This document shows, piece after piece, positions 25,489 through 34,536 of a stretch of 64,000 nucleotides of DNA (its first letter is position 1; every line of letters starts with the position of its first letter). The DNA comes from Aquimarina algicola (GTDB lineage: Bacteria > Bacteroidota > Bacteroidia > Flavobacteriales > Flavobacteriaceae), in assembly GCF_006443095.1 (NCBI RefSeq), contig NZ_VFWZ01000011.1:213160-277159 (forward strand), written 5' to 3'. A program made the translations under genes and the position numbers. Below the pieces are notes generated by a model, which was not told the DNA's origin, did not search any database, and saw nothing but the letters and a program-made list of their open reading frames with translations.

Positions 25489-25953
25489 ATGAATATAAAC
25501 CCGAAAAAAAATCTTACCAAGTTAGGATTACAACTGCCAAATGTTTCAACACCAGGCGGAAATTATGTTTCTGTGAACATTCGAGAAAATATTGCTTATG
25601 TCGCCATTCAATTCCCTATACTCAATGAAGAATACTTGCATCAAGGCAGATTGGGAAATGAAATCACGACTGAACAAGGCTACAAGGCAATGGAATTATG
25701 TGCGTTAAATGTTCTTGCTCAAATGGACAAAAAGGTTGGATTTGACAACATAATTGGGTTGAATCATATTGACGCTTATTTCCAGTCAAGTGAAGATTGG
25801 GACGAATCACCAAAAGTGGTTAACGGAGCATCTAATTTATTTGTAAAAGTACTCGAAGAGAAAGGAGAACACTCTCGTTCTATTTTTGGAGTTCATAAAT
25901 TACCAAGAAACTTTAGCGTGGGGTTAACCACTTCATTCACAATAAAAAAATAA
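25489..25953 (+). CDS. RidA (YjgF/UK114) family protein
   Basis: A 154-residue protein of the RidA superfamily, the longer subgroup that starts with LGLxLPxxxxPxxNY. It contains NYVSVNIRENIAYVAIQFP, TEQGYKAMELCALNVLAQMD, and the C-terminal VVNGASNLFVKVL plus HSRSIFGVHKLPRN, all in family order. RidA proper hydrolyses reactive enamine/imine intermediates. The active-site Arg equivalent is in HSRSIFG. It lies after the cupin gene. Confidence 0.88.
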   Translation: MNINPKKNLTKLGLQLPNVSTPGGNYVSVNIRENIAYVAIQFPILNEEYLHQGRLGNEITTEQGYKAMELCALNVLAQMDKKVGFDNIIGLNHIDAYFQSSEDWDESPKVVNGASNLFVKVLEEKGEHSRSIFGVHKLPRNFSVGLTTSFTIKK

Positions 25954-26124
25954 ACATAAAACTATTCGTTACATTATGCAGGTTTAGTGATTAAAAATCT
26001 ACCACTACTCATACACAAGATCGTCAGACTTTCTCAAAATTCAAATATAGTTTTACGTTCTAAGGTTGGAAATTTATTATCTTAAAGTATGGAATATTTA
26101 CAGAAACGTCTAGCAAAACTATTA

Positions 26125-27132
26125 ATGAAAAACATTTGTATCCTATTCTTAATATTGCTTGTGAGTTGCCAACGAAACATGGAAAACAAATCAACAAGTT
26201 TTGATTTAAGCAAGAGAAAATACTTTTTAGGAACACGTAAATGTTGTCATGATGAATACATGATATTTGAATTTCAAACTAAAAATAATTCTTTAAAGGG
26301 AAAAGTTACTAATATCAGATTTATTCGGGATAGCTCATCTATTTTAAAGGGAACAATTAAAGATTCTATCATTGAGTTCACCTACGAAGAACAAAGAATA
26401 GAAAAGGCACATGGAATAATTGGGAATAAGGAAATTAAAATTAAACTGAATGATTATTACCAATTAACATTACAAGAGATTGATTCCAGCACTTATTTCA
26501 AAAAATATTTAAAAGCATACCCTAAACTTATAACCTTAAAAAAAGATACAATTATTGGTGATTACCTATTTGAAATAAAAGTTAGTGATTGGAATTCAAG
26601 AACTCATTATGGAAAATCCACAATAACGATTAAAGATAAAGCATCAAAAAAAGAAATTCAACAAATTAAATCAGATGCGTTTTATTTTTATAACAAAGAT
26701 AAATTGTATTTTAATTATAGTGAGGATTATAATTTTGATCATCACAATGATTTATCTTTTTCAACAGGAACTAATGGACCATACATGTCTTATAGCGCTA
26801 ATTATTATATTTATGATAAAGTAGAGAAAAAGTTTCTTAGAAATATAGAATATGAAAATATAGCAAATGCTTTATCTTTTAGAGTAGATACAATTAATAA
26901 GATAATGATTAGTCACAACAGAGGAAGTTCTAGTATCCATTATACAGATGCTTATGAATGGAAGAATAATAAAATAGAATTAGTTAAAAGTTTGACAATA
27001 GATAAGCAATATCAAAGAAAAGTTATCTTAAAAAAGAGAATTCACGGAGAATTAAAAACAATAATAGACGAACCTGATTCAAATTTTACTGATGACGAAA
27101 TGAATAAAGTCTATGAAAGTTTTTGGAATTGA
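26125..27132 (+). CDS. Putative lipoprotein of unknown function
   Basis: A 335-residue protein from the ATG at 26125, which gives a clean type II signal peptide with lipobox LLVSC and Cys15. An ATG at 26089 would add 12 charged residues before it and is unlikely. The body is beta-rich, Lys- and Tyr-rich, without repeats or catalytic motifs I recognise. It is probably anchored to a membrane facing the periplasm or the surface. The low GC content matches the flanking small genes. It appears to be a single-gene unit. Confidence 0.75.
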   Translation: MKNICILFLILLVSCQRNMENKSTSFDLSKRKYFLGTRKCCHDEYMIFEFQTKNNSLKGKVTNIRFIRDSSSILKGTIKDSIIEFTYEEQRIEKAHGIIGNKEIKIKLNDYYQLTLQEIDSSTYFKKYLKAYPKLITLKKDTIIGDYLFEIKVSDWNSRTHYGKSTITIKDKASKKEIQQIKSDAFYFYNKDKLYFNYSEDYNFDHHNDLSFSTGTNGPYMSYSANYYIYDKVEKKFLRNIEYENIANALSFRVDTINKIMISHNRGSSSIHYTDAYEWKNNKIELVKSLTIDKQYQRKVILKKRIHGELKTIIDEPDSNFTDDEMNKVYESFWN

Positions 27133-27211
27133 AATAACTATTGCTAACACGATTTATAAGTAATAATAATTCAGTCGCTAAAATAAAAGTTAGTCAATCT
27201 AAAAAAGGTTT

Positions 27212-27613
27212 GTGTTTAATAGAAAATCTAGCGTTTTAAAGTCCGCTACTACTCATATATTAGGCTATTATACAACATTTAAAAAATATATTTTGTACAA
27301 ACGAAAAACACCACTAAAAAATGATTGTGCTATAGAAAAAACATTAAATGTGATTTCTGGGAAATGGAAACCTGCAATATTAAGCCAACTTTTAAAAACG
27401 AACTTAAGACTACGTGATATACAAAAAGGACTACCCGAAGCCTCTAAAAGATCATTAACACAACAGTTAAGAGAGATGATAGAAGATGGACTGATCGAAA
27501 AAAAAGATTTTCATCAATTTCCTAAAAAAACTGAGTATTCTATAACATATTTAGGCACACAACTTTCCTCTGTTTTTCAAGAACTTTCAAAGTTTGGTGA
27601 CAAATTAGAATAG
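27212..27613 (+). CDS. HxlR family transcriptional regulator
   Basis: A winged-helix regulator. The domain runs from NDCAIEKTLNVISGKWKPAI through LRDIQKGLPEASKRSLTQQL to FPKKTEYSITYLG, all HxlR signatures. There is no ATG in the frame before the domain. The GTG at 27212 gives 133 residues; a TTG at 27293 gives about 106 and fits the usual family length better. The sensing Cys sits just before the first helix (Asn-Asp-Cys), as in redox or electrophile sensors of this group. It lies 74 bases before a flavodoxin-like reductase gene, a common regulator-target pair. Confidence 0.85.
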   Translation: MFNRKSSVLKSATTHILGYYTTFKKYILYKRKTPLKNDCAIEKTLNVISGKWKPAILSQLLKTNLRLRDIQKGLPEASKRSLTQQLREMIEDGLIEKKDFHQFPKKTEYSITYLGTQLSSVFQELSKFGDKLE

Positions 27614-27687
27614 GGCATAATTTACCCCTTATTTGAAAAATAAAGGAAATCAAATAGCTTTAACCTTGTAATAACAAAATAGACATT

Positions 27688-28209
27688 ATGAGTTCTAAAG
27701 GTGTAATAATACAAGGTAGTTCTAGAAGCAATGGAAACACAAACAAAATTGTTTCTTTTGTTCAAAAAAAGACTGATTTTGATATCATAGATTTAAAATT
27801 AAAACGATTTAGTGGATTTGACTATGATTCTAAAAATCAAAATGATGATTTTCTTCCTTTAATAAAAGAAATAGCTGATCAATATAGCATCATAATTTTT
27901 GCAACTCCTGTATATTGGTATTCTATGAGTGGAATCATGAAAAATTTCTTTGACCGAATAACAGACTGCTTAACAATCGAAAAGAAAATCGGACGAAAAC
28001 TAAGAGGAAAAGCAATGGCAATGATAAGTTGTGGATCAGACTCTACAATCAAAAATGGATTTGAAATGCCTTTTGTAGAAAGTGCAAACTATCTCGGCAT
28101 GCATTATCTCGGTAATATCCATACTTGGATAGAAAATGAAACAATTTCTGAGACTCTAAAAAATGAATTGAATACTTTTATAGAGAAAAGAATAAACAAT
28201 ATTACATAA
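27688..28209 (+). CDS. Flavodoxin-like NAD(P)H-dependent FMN reductase
   Basis: A 173-residue protein with a flavodoxin-like fold. GSSRSNGNTNKI at 10-21 binds the FMN phosphate, and PVYWYSMSGIMKNFFDR around 75-91 is the family's second motif, binding the isoalloxazine ring. The group includes NAD(P)H-dependent FMN and quinone reductases. The preceding HxlR gene is probably its regulator, pointing to a response to quinones or electrophiles (inference). Confidence 0.9.
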   Translation: MSSKGVIIQGSSRSNGNTNKIVSFVQKKTDFDIIDLKLKRFSGFDYDSKNQNDDFLPLIKEIADQYSIIIFATPVYWYSMSGIMKNFFDRITDCLTIEKKIGRKLRGKAMAMISCGSDSTIKNGFEMPFVESANYLGMHYLGNIHTWIENETISETLKNELNTFIEKRINNIT

Positions 28210-28415
28210 CATTAAAGTAAAAATAGAAAGTCTGAAATGAAAGAATCTTTACAACACATTCTATATAATTACAGCAACTATATGGTAAACAAATGGTTAT
28301 TATATTTTTGGTAAAACAAGGCACTTATTTGAAGAAAAGTTAATAATTAATTCAAAGAAAAATCAAAAAGTAATATTAATATTTTTTACAGTAACAAATT
28401 ACATATACCATCTAA

Positions 28416-29381
28416 ATGAAAAGGTCAATTATCATAAAGGTTTTAAGTGGACTACTTAATATTCTTACATGCTTAATAGGAACATTAGTAGTATTATCTT
28501 TTCAAGATTGGTTCGGAAGCAATGACATATATCCGCTTTTGTTCTGGACAATTCCCCTTTCAACAGGACTTGTTGTTAGTGGTAAGAACATACTTACCCT
28601 TTTTAGAACACAAAATCGAATACTTAGACTATTGCTTATAATTTTGACTGCAATACTGATCCCTTTTGCATTTGTGTATTTAGTTTCTATGTTTCTTGGG
28701 TCTTGGATTAATGCCTTCTCTTTACCTATATTTCATCTCTGGATAGTTGGCACATTTGTTCAACTGTTATTTCTAGACTTATTTTTACTTAAGATTATAA
28801 AAAAAATTAAGCCTATCAAAACCCTCCTTAAAATTGTTATTCTTCCAATCACAATAATTTTAACTATTATAGGAATGCATATGATATCCTTTTTGAATGC
28901 ATATTTAACTAGGCCTGAACCGGAAACATTTTTGATTCCTGATAATTATGCAGGAAAAATAAGAATTGTGTATGGAGAAGAATGTGGTGTTAATCCACTT
29001 ATTGAAAACGGTAGACGAGTACTACAAATACCAAATAGTGGTTTGCTAATTATAAAGCCCAAATTTAAGGCTGGGATCATTGACCATGAATATTATTTTG
29101 TCGATAGTAATGGTAATCGAACAATAGCAAACCGTAACAATGGCTATGAGGATCAATCAAGAGGAGTACAACTTAGTGGATCAGGTAGTATTGGTGGAGC
29201 AATGCCGGACGGAAGTAGTTCTAGTGAGTCTCCATTGGCGATACATTTTACAGATTTTTATGTTCACAGTGGTTCCTCGAATGAATTTACAAATAAAGAA
29301 TATACAGCACAAGAAAAACGAATTGACTCTTTAACAAGAGCTTCGGTAAAAGATTATAGAAAAAAACAAAAAGCACAATAA
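28416..29381 (+). CDS. Hypothetical membrane protein with soluble C-terminal domain
   Basis: A 321-residue protein. The first 160 residues contain about four to five membrane segments (around 8-28, 40-58, 70-92, 97-123 and 135-157). The rest is soluble, with IPDNYAGKIRIVYGEECG, then a Ser/Gly-rich stretch (GSGSIGGAMPDGSSSSES) and a charged tail (RASVKDYRKKQKAQ). No family is recognised. It is the last of the small same-strand genes of this region. The 206 bases before it hold no better open frame. Confidence 0.65.
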   Translation: MKRSIIIKVLSGLLNILTCLIGTLVVLSFQDWFGSNDIYPLLFWTIPLSTGLVVSGKNILTLFRTQNRILRLLLIILTAILIPFAFVYLVSMFLGSWINAFSLPIFHLWIVGTFVQLLFLDLFLLKIIKKIKPIKTLLKIVILPITIILTIIGMHMISFLNAYLTRPEPETFLIPDNYAGKIRIVYGEECGVNPLIENGRRVLQIPNSGLLIIKPKFKAGIIDHEYYFVDSNGNRTIANRNNGYEDQSRGVQLSGSGSIGGAMPDGSSSSESPLAIHFTDFYVHSGSSNEFTNKEYTAQEKRIDSLTRASVKDYRKKQKAQ

Positions 29382-29634
29382 CATCTATAGACAATAGTAT
29401 TTTAGTATCGATTAAGATAATTCGAAAGAAACACTATCTATATTAATTTTAGCCCTGTCTTTAGATTACCAAAAATCAGAACGTAAAATAATATACTTTG
29501 ATATGCTCTAATAGTCATTTTTTGATGTTAATAACAATTAAAAATAGAAAACAATAATTCAAAAAAAATAAATTTCGAATTTATAAGCATAAAGAATCGA
29601 TTTACTAACTTTTATAATCATCTTATATATTTGC

Positions 29635-30942
29635 TCACACTTTTTGCTTTTTTCCAAACCACCTATCAAAAATCACACACGCAACTAGGTCTCCGGTAAC
29701 ATTTACTGTTGTTCTGAACATTCCCAAAATACGATCAATACCTATAATAACAATAAGCCCTTCTGTAGGAATCCCTGTACTCTGCAATACAGACGCCAAA
29801 ATAATCACTCCTCCTCCAGGTATAGCAGGAGTACCGATAGAAGCACCAACTATTGTAATGGTAATCAATAGTAAATTAAGCAACGATAATTCAAAACCAT
29901 AAGCTTGTGCAATAAAAATTGCAGAAATACATTGAAAAAGTGCTGTACCATCCATATTAATAGACGCTCCAACAGGAATAACAAAATCACTGATATTTGA
30001 AGATACACCAAGTCTTTCATCAGCTACTTTCATGGATAGGGGCATTACAGCAGCAGAACTGGCAGTAGAAAAAGCCAATAATTGAGGTTCTCGTATTGCT
30101 TGAAGAAATCGAAAAGGATGTTTTCTACCTATGAGAACTAATACAATCATGTAAAATAACAAAAGTAAAAACAAACCAAGAATTACTACTCCTATATAAT
30201 ACCCGAGACCGAGTAATACTTCAAATCCTAAATCTGATAATAATGCAGCTATTAATCCAAAAACAGCAATAGGAACCAATAACATGGCCCAAGAGACCAC
30301 TATCATACATATTTTTTGAATAGCCTCAATTAAACGAATAATAGGAATAGACATTTCTTTTTCTAACTGTGTAATAGCTACCCCAATAATAATAGTAAAA
30401 ATAACAACCCCTAGCATCTCTCCTAATAAAATAGATTCTAAAGGATTATCAGGAATAAGATTTGAAATTGTATCAGGGATACTTTTAAAATCAGGAACAT
30501 TTTGATCTGTTTCAATTGTTCCGGTTTCGATACCAGGTAGCCCACCTAACTCATTGATCAATACTCCGGGTTGCATAAACAATGTTAATACAACTCCTAT
30601 CCCAATCGCAATTGTAGTTGTCGCTACAAAATATAAAAATAGTCGTAAGCCCATTGTTTTTAAATCCTGAGTATTATTACTTACAATACCGGATATTATC
30701 GAAGCAAATATTAGCGGGATCATTACCATTTGAACTAATCTCAAAAATATTTTACCCGGCAGATCCAACCAATTCGCTAACCATTGACTAAATGTCGAAG
30801 ATACCATACCAGATGATGGATTCAATATGACACCCACTGCGATTCCTAATAGTAATGCAATGATGACTTGAAGCCATAATTTACCTTTTGTGAGCCTTCG
30901 TAAATGCGATGTCAATTCATTGAGAGATACAATTTCTATCAT
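29635..30942 (-). CDS. Dicarboxylate/amino acid:cation symporter (DAACS family)
   Basis: A 435-residue transporter with the DAACS pattern. It has about eight membrane helices and the two re-entrant hairpins: AFSTASSAAVMPLSM (serine-rich HP1) and GASIGTPAIPGGGVIILASV (HP2), plus NMDGTALF in TM7, which forms the sodium and substrate site. It imports C4-dicarboxylates or acidic amino acids with sodium or protons across the inner membrane. It is transcribed alone, divergent from the small peptide genes to the right. Confidence 0.95.
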   Translation of the reverse strand: MIEIVSLNELTSHLRRLTKGKLWLQVIIALLLGIAVGVILNPSSGMVSSTFSQWLANWLDLPGKIFLRLVQMVMIPLIFASIISGIVSNNTQDLKTMGLRLFLYFVATTTIAIGIGVVLTLFMQPGVLINELGGLPGIETGTIETDQNVPDFKSIPDTISNLIPDNPLESILLGEMLGVVIFTIIIGVAITQLEKEMSIPIIRLIEAIQKICMIVVSWAMLLVPIAVFGLIAALLSDLGFEVLLGLGYYIGVVILGLFLLLLFYMIVLVLIGRKHPFRFLQAIREPQLLAFSTASSAAVMPLSMKVADERLGVSSNISDFVIPVGASINMDGTALFQCISAIFIAQAYGFELSLLNLLLITITIVGASIGTPAIPGGGVIILASVLQSTGIPTEGLIVIIGIDRILGMFRTTVNVTGDLVACVIFDRWFGKKQKV

Positions 30943-31208
30943 ATAATATGTATAGTTAGAATGACTGTTTCTATATCACGAACCTATTCAAAATAGATCA
31001 TGTATACAATATGATAATTGTTAACAGTTTTGTAATTAACGTTATCAAGAGATACCTCATCTCATACTTTTCCCTTTGATAAAAATGTATTCTCAACTTT
31101 CATTACAAGTTGGTTTTTAGGAAAACTTTAAAATACATTAACTTTTTGAACCGTCTTTTTAAAAAATGCTATAACTATCTTTAAATAAACCTTTTAAAAC
31201 CTATTACA

Positions 31209-31448
31209 ATGAAAAAGTCGATTTTAAAAATTACAGGTGCTCAACAATTATCAAAAGCATCACAGTTAAAAATCAATGGAGGAGATACATTTACATCATC
31301 AGGTTGTCCAGCAGTAGGATGTTGTTTTAGCCCTTCACTAATAGACAGTAATAATAATGTTTGTATTATTATCGGAACTTCTGGTCAACAGTGTCGTGGT
31401 AGAATAAGACCAAATCCTTTTAGCGGTCGTGATGAGTGTTGCTTCTAA
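31209..31448 (+). CDS. Gly-Gly leader Cys-rich peptide precursor A
   Basis: A 79-residue precursor. Residues 1-25 are a leader ending KINGG, with helix LSKASQLK before the double glycine. The 54-residue core begins DTFTSSGCP and holds seven Cys (SGCP, GCCF, NVC, QQC and a terminal ECCF). The next gene is a paralogue with 22 of 25 identical leader residues but a diverged core. The 5' leader RNA shares ACCTTTTAAAACCTAT with that gene. Bacteroidota use such leaders for peptides exported by C39-peptidase ABC transporters; none is encoded nearby. It may be an antimicrobial or signalling peptide (inference). Confidence 0.8.
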   Translation: MKKSILKITGAQQLSKASQLKINGGDTFTSSGCPAVGCCFSPSLIDSNNNVCIIIGTSGQQCRGRIRPNPFSGRDECCF

Positions 31449-31497
31449 ATTCAAAGAATGAGTAAAACGATTATTTCTTGTTTTACCATGTAAATTG

Positions 31498-31556
31498 GTT
31501 TAACGCTAACTCTCAATTACTATTTTTTGTACTTATACAAAAAGTTAGCGTTAAAC
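31498..31556. repeat. Long hairpin element after precursor A
   Basis: GTTTAACGCTAACT (31498-31511) and AGTTAGCGTTAAAC (31543-31556) are perfect 14-bp arms. The 31-base loop contains a nested TTTTTGTA/TACAAAAA hairpin. The core GTTTAACGC/GCGTTAAAC recurs in the element after precursor B. A T-rich tract follows, so it may act as a terminator. Confidence 0.8.
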
Positions 31557-31630
31557 TAATTTTATTTTTAAAGCTTTATGGCATACTCTACTTGTTGTAT
31601 CTTTAAGTAAACCTTTTAAAACCTATCATT

Positions 31631-31867
31631 ATGAAAAAATCGATTTTAAAAATCACAGGTGTTCAGCAATTATCAAAAACATCACAGCAAAAAATTAACG
31701 GAGGAAGCACTTCATCCGGTTGTCCAATAGGGCGTTGTTTTGATGCATCAATGACAGACGTAGATGTCGACAATAGTTATTGCATTGTTTTTGGAAGTTC
31801 AGGAGAACTTTGTTTTGGAACTATACAACAAAATAGTGTTGGAGAACCTGAAAAATGCTGTATCTAA
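31631..31867 (+). CDS. Gly-Gly leader Cys-rich peptide precursor B
   Basis: A 78-residue paralogue of precursor A. The leader (residues 1-25, ending KINGG) is nearly identical, while the 53-residue core keeps six Cys (SGCP, GRCF, SYC, ELC and a terminal KCCI) and little else. The Cys spacing is conserved enough to suggest the same fold with three disulfides. The DNA from about 31612 through the leader codons is close to identical to the upstream copy, so duplication is recent and selection acts differently on leader and core. Confidence 0.8.
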   Translation: MKKSILKITGVQQLSKTSQQKINGGSTSSGCPIGRCFDASMTDVDVDNSYCIVFGSSGELCFGTIQQNSVGEPEKCCI

Positions 31868-31905
31868 AATATACACATCAACAACATAATTTCCAGACTT
31901 AATAT

Positions 31906-31973
31906 TATTTAGTTTAACGCAATTTCAGTTTTACTAGGAATAAAGTAATTTGAAACTAGCGTTAAACTAAATA
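31906..31973. repeat. Long hairpin element after precursor B
   Basis: TATTTAGTTTAACGC (31906-31920) and GCGTTAAACTAAATA (31959-31973) are perfect 15-bp arms with a 38-base loop and a T run after the right arm. Its core arms match those of the element after precursor A, so the hairpin was duplicated with the gene. It also lies just before the end of the convergent DUF389 gene. Confidence 0.8.
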
Positions 31974-31994
31974 TTTTTTTAAAGTCATCCTTTA

Positions 31995-33440
31995 TTATTC
32001 TACATATAGAGTATCTACTTTTAATTCAGTAGTAATCCATTCCTGTAGTTCATTTATTCTTTTTGTATTTAAGCTATCTGATACTTGAAATTTCCATCTC
32101 GGAAAAATAACTTGTATTGTATCAACCTTTAGAAAATTAGATTTTAGCACTTCTCCATAGCCAAGTTCTTGCAAATCAGGAAAACGTATTTTTGCATCTT
32201 TGGCAATGTTACTAAATGGAGGTGTATTGCTAGGTATTTCTTTATTGGCCTCTGTAAGTTGAGTTTCTAAGATAACTTGTTTGATCTTTAACTTTTCGAT
32301 TTCGCCTAATAGCCTTTCATTCTCTTTTTCAACTCTATTCAATTGTTCTATGGATCTATCATATGCTTTGGATATTTGATCAATTCCTCTTGATTTATTA
32401 CCATTGATAGCTAAAGTAAAATCTTGAATGCTTTCATATTTTTTAATTTCATTCTGTAGATCACTAACAGTAGCTTTATTGATTTCTCCATCAAAGTATA
32501 GCTTTATAGATTGATTATTGTAATCATAAAAATCTTTTCTTAAGTATAAATTTTCATTAGCATCTATTTCATTTTCTTTAAATGCTTTGTAGTCACGCGC
32601 AGCATTACTTTCTTTTAGTGTTACATAAAAAGTATAACAAGCAGGAATCATAGCTAATACTGCCAATAGGGATGCTAGCTGAGCTGTACGCTTTCTTTTT
32701 GCAGAATTCGCATATCGTAGCATCGGAAAACGTAATAGTTTTGCTACAATAAATGTAGAAAGCGCAATAAATATGGCATTAATAGAGAACAAGTATAAGG
32801 CTCCTAACGCATATTCTATTCGCCACTCTGCAATCCCATATCCTACTGTACACAATGGAGGCATCAGAGCTGTAGCAATAGCCACTCCTGCGATAGCATT
32901 TGCCATCGTTCCTTTTTTGGATTTTGCCACAATCAATGCCAATCCCCCAAATACTGCTACCAATACATCTAATATTGTAGGTGCTGTACGTGATTCTAAC
33001 TCCGGAGTTAGCTCAGTAAGAGGAGATACCCAAAAGTACAAGGTAGCAGCAATTACACTTAATCCTACCATTACACCAAGGTTAATTAATGACCTTTTTA
33101 AAGTATCAATATCATTAATTGCAATAGATAAACCTACACCCACAATTGGTCCCATTAATGGAGATATTAACATGGCCCCTATTACTACTGCTGTAGAACT
33201 AACATTGAGTCCTATAGACGCTACAAATACAGAAAAAATTAGAATCCATGCATTATGCCCTTTGAAAGGAATATCACTTTTTACATGTTCTATCGTTTGA
33301 TCTTTATCTGTTTCTGATCTGATATCTAGTAGTTCTCTCAGAAATTTATTAACACTAGCAAAGAGACCTCTTGCATCTCTTTTTACAGATTCTTTAACTT
33401 CTTCTTGGTTTGAATTAGATTGATTGGTATTTTCCTCCAT
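31995..33440 (-). CDS. DUF389 (TIGR00341) membrane protein
   Basis: A 481-residue protein. The DUF389 membrane domain covers about 50-270, with the family hallmark GAMLISPLMGPIVGVGLS and later GVAIATALMPPLCTVGYGI. After it comes a soluble C-terminal extension with a probable coiled coil around 355-400 (IEQLNRVEKENERLLGEIEK). The role of DUF389 proteins is unknown. It is the last gene of a tight operon, 6 bases after the guanylyltransferase gene. A hairpin element lies just beyond its 3' end. Confidence 0.9.
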   Translation of the reverse strand: MEENTNQSNSNQEEVKESVKRDARGLFASVNKFLRELLDIRSETDKDQTIEHVKSDIPFKGHNAWILIFSVFVASIGLNVSSTAVVIGAMLISPLMGPIVGVGLSIAINDIDTLKRSLINLGVMVGLSVIAATLYFWVSPLTELTPELESRTAPTILDVLVAVFGGLALIVAKSKKGTMANAIAGVAIATALMPPLCTVGYGIAEWRIEYALGALYLFSINAIFIALSTFIVAKLLRFPMLRYANSAKRKRTAQLASLLAVLAMIPACYTFYVTLKESNAARDYKAFKENEIDANENLYLRKDFYDYNNQSIKLYFDGEINKATVSDLQNEIKKYESIQDFTLAINGNKSRGIDQISKAYDRSIEQLNRVEKENERLLGEIEKLKIKQVILETQLTEANKEIPSNTPPFSNIAKDAKIRFPDLQELGYGEVLKSNFLKVDTIQVIFPRWKFQVSDSLNTKRINELQEWITTELKVDTLYVE

Positions 33441-33446
33441 TGTATT

Positions 33447-34523
33447 CTAGGTATATTGTTCTCCAAAAGTGTTTTCAACTTCCTTACGTATATTTTTAAT
33501 CTCCTGCTCCTTTGTTTTGGGATAAATTAATAATACGTCTTCTTTATCTACTATTATATAGTCCTTTAAACCATCTACGACTACTATTTTGTTGTTGGCA
33601 GTTCTAATCATATTTCCTGATGCATCTTCATCCAAAACTCTTGCATTTACAATAGCATTGTTTACGGATGTCTTTTCTAATTTGTCATACAAAGACCCCC
33701 ACGTACCCAAATCATTCCAATCAAAGGTTGCAGGCAATACAAAGACATTCTCTGCCTTTTCTAAAATTGCATAATCTATAGAAATATTTTCTGCAAGTGC
33801 ATAATGAGTATTGATAAATTCTTTTTCATCTTTGGTATTATATACCTTTTTACCTTTTTCAAACAGAATCATCATCTCTTTTTGAAACTTTGTAAAAGCA
33901 TGTATAATACTACTAACACTCCATATAAAAATGCCTGCATTCCATAAATAATTACCTTTGTCTAAAAATTGTTTTGCAGTTTCATAGTTTGGTTTTTCTG
34001 TAAACTTAGCAACTTTTTTAATTGGAGAAGCTTCTTTATGGTATTGTATATATCCATACCCTGTGTTAGGAAAAGTGGGTTGTATTCCTAAAGTCATAAG
34101 AATATCTTCTTTTGCACAGGCATCAAAACTCTTTTCCAGATTATCTAAAAATGCTTTTTCATCTTCTATCCAATGATCACTAGGCGCAACCACCATTAAA
34201 GCATCAGGGTTTTCTCTTTGTATTTTTAGGGCTGCATATAGAATGCAAGGTGCGGTATTTCGCATTGCCGGTTCTGCAACAACTTGTTTTGAAGAAACTT
34301 CAGGAAGCTGTTCTAATACCAAATCGGTGTAACGTTCATTAGTAAGAATAAGAATATTTTCTTTAGGAATACGTTTTGACAGTCTGGAAAACGTTCTCTG
34401 GATTAGTGTTTCTCCTGTCCCCAACATATCGTGAAACTGTTTTGGGAATGTTGTAGTACTCACAGGCCAAAACCTTGAGCCTACCCCTCCTGCCATTACT
34501 ATTGCGTAGTGATTTTTATTCAT
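33447..34523 (-). CDS. manC: Mannose-1-phosphate guanylyltransferase
   Basis: A 358-residue GDP-mannose pyrophosphorylase, forming GDP-mannose from GTP and mannose-1-phosphate. The N-terminal signature MAGGVGSRFWPVSTTTFPKQF (10-30 in two parts) is the nucleotide-binding loop. NTAPCILYAAL, VVAPSDHWIED and FTEKPNYETA follow in order, then GNYLWNAGIFIW and FDWNDLGTWGSLY near the end. It lacks the isomerase domain of the bifunctional type. It sits between a lipoprotein and the DUF389 gene with short gaps. Confidence 0.95.
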   Translation of the reverse strand: MNKNHYAIVMAGGVGSRFWPVSTTTFPKQFHDMLGTGETLIQRTFSRLSKRIPKENILILTNERYTDLVLEQLPEVSSKQVVAEPAMRNTAPCILYAALKIQRENPDALMVVAPSDHWIEDEKAFLDNLEKSFDACAKEDILMTLGIQPTFPNTGYGYIQYHKEASPIKKVAKFTEKPNYETAKQFLDKGNYLWNAGIFIWSVSSIIHAFTKFQKEMMILFEKGKKVYNTKDEKEFINTHYALAENISIDYAILEKAENVFVLPATFDWNDLGTWGSLYDKLEKTSVNNAIVNARVLDEDASGNMIRTANNKIVVVDGLKDYIIVDKEDVLLIYPKTKEQEIKNIRKEVENTFGEQYT

Positions 34524-34536
34524 AGTTCTTATCTAT

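Noticed and set aside
21608..26001. Recurrence of ACCACTACTCA near 21610 and 25992, and a similar string near 27243
   Set aside because: Only about 11-12 bases match and the surroundings do not align, so chance in AT-rich DNA is likely.
28238..28315. 25-codon open frame starting MKESLQHILYNYSNY
   Set aside because: Too short, with no leader pattern or neighbours to support it.
21697..29381. Gene-cassette (integron) array
   Set aside because: The genes are on one strand and small, but no repeated attC-like sites with matching core bases were found in the gaps and no integron integrase is in the window.
32773..33300. 175-codon open frame on the + strand
   Set aside because: It is antisense to the conserved DUF389 membrane domain and its composition reflects the reverse of hydrophobic codons.
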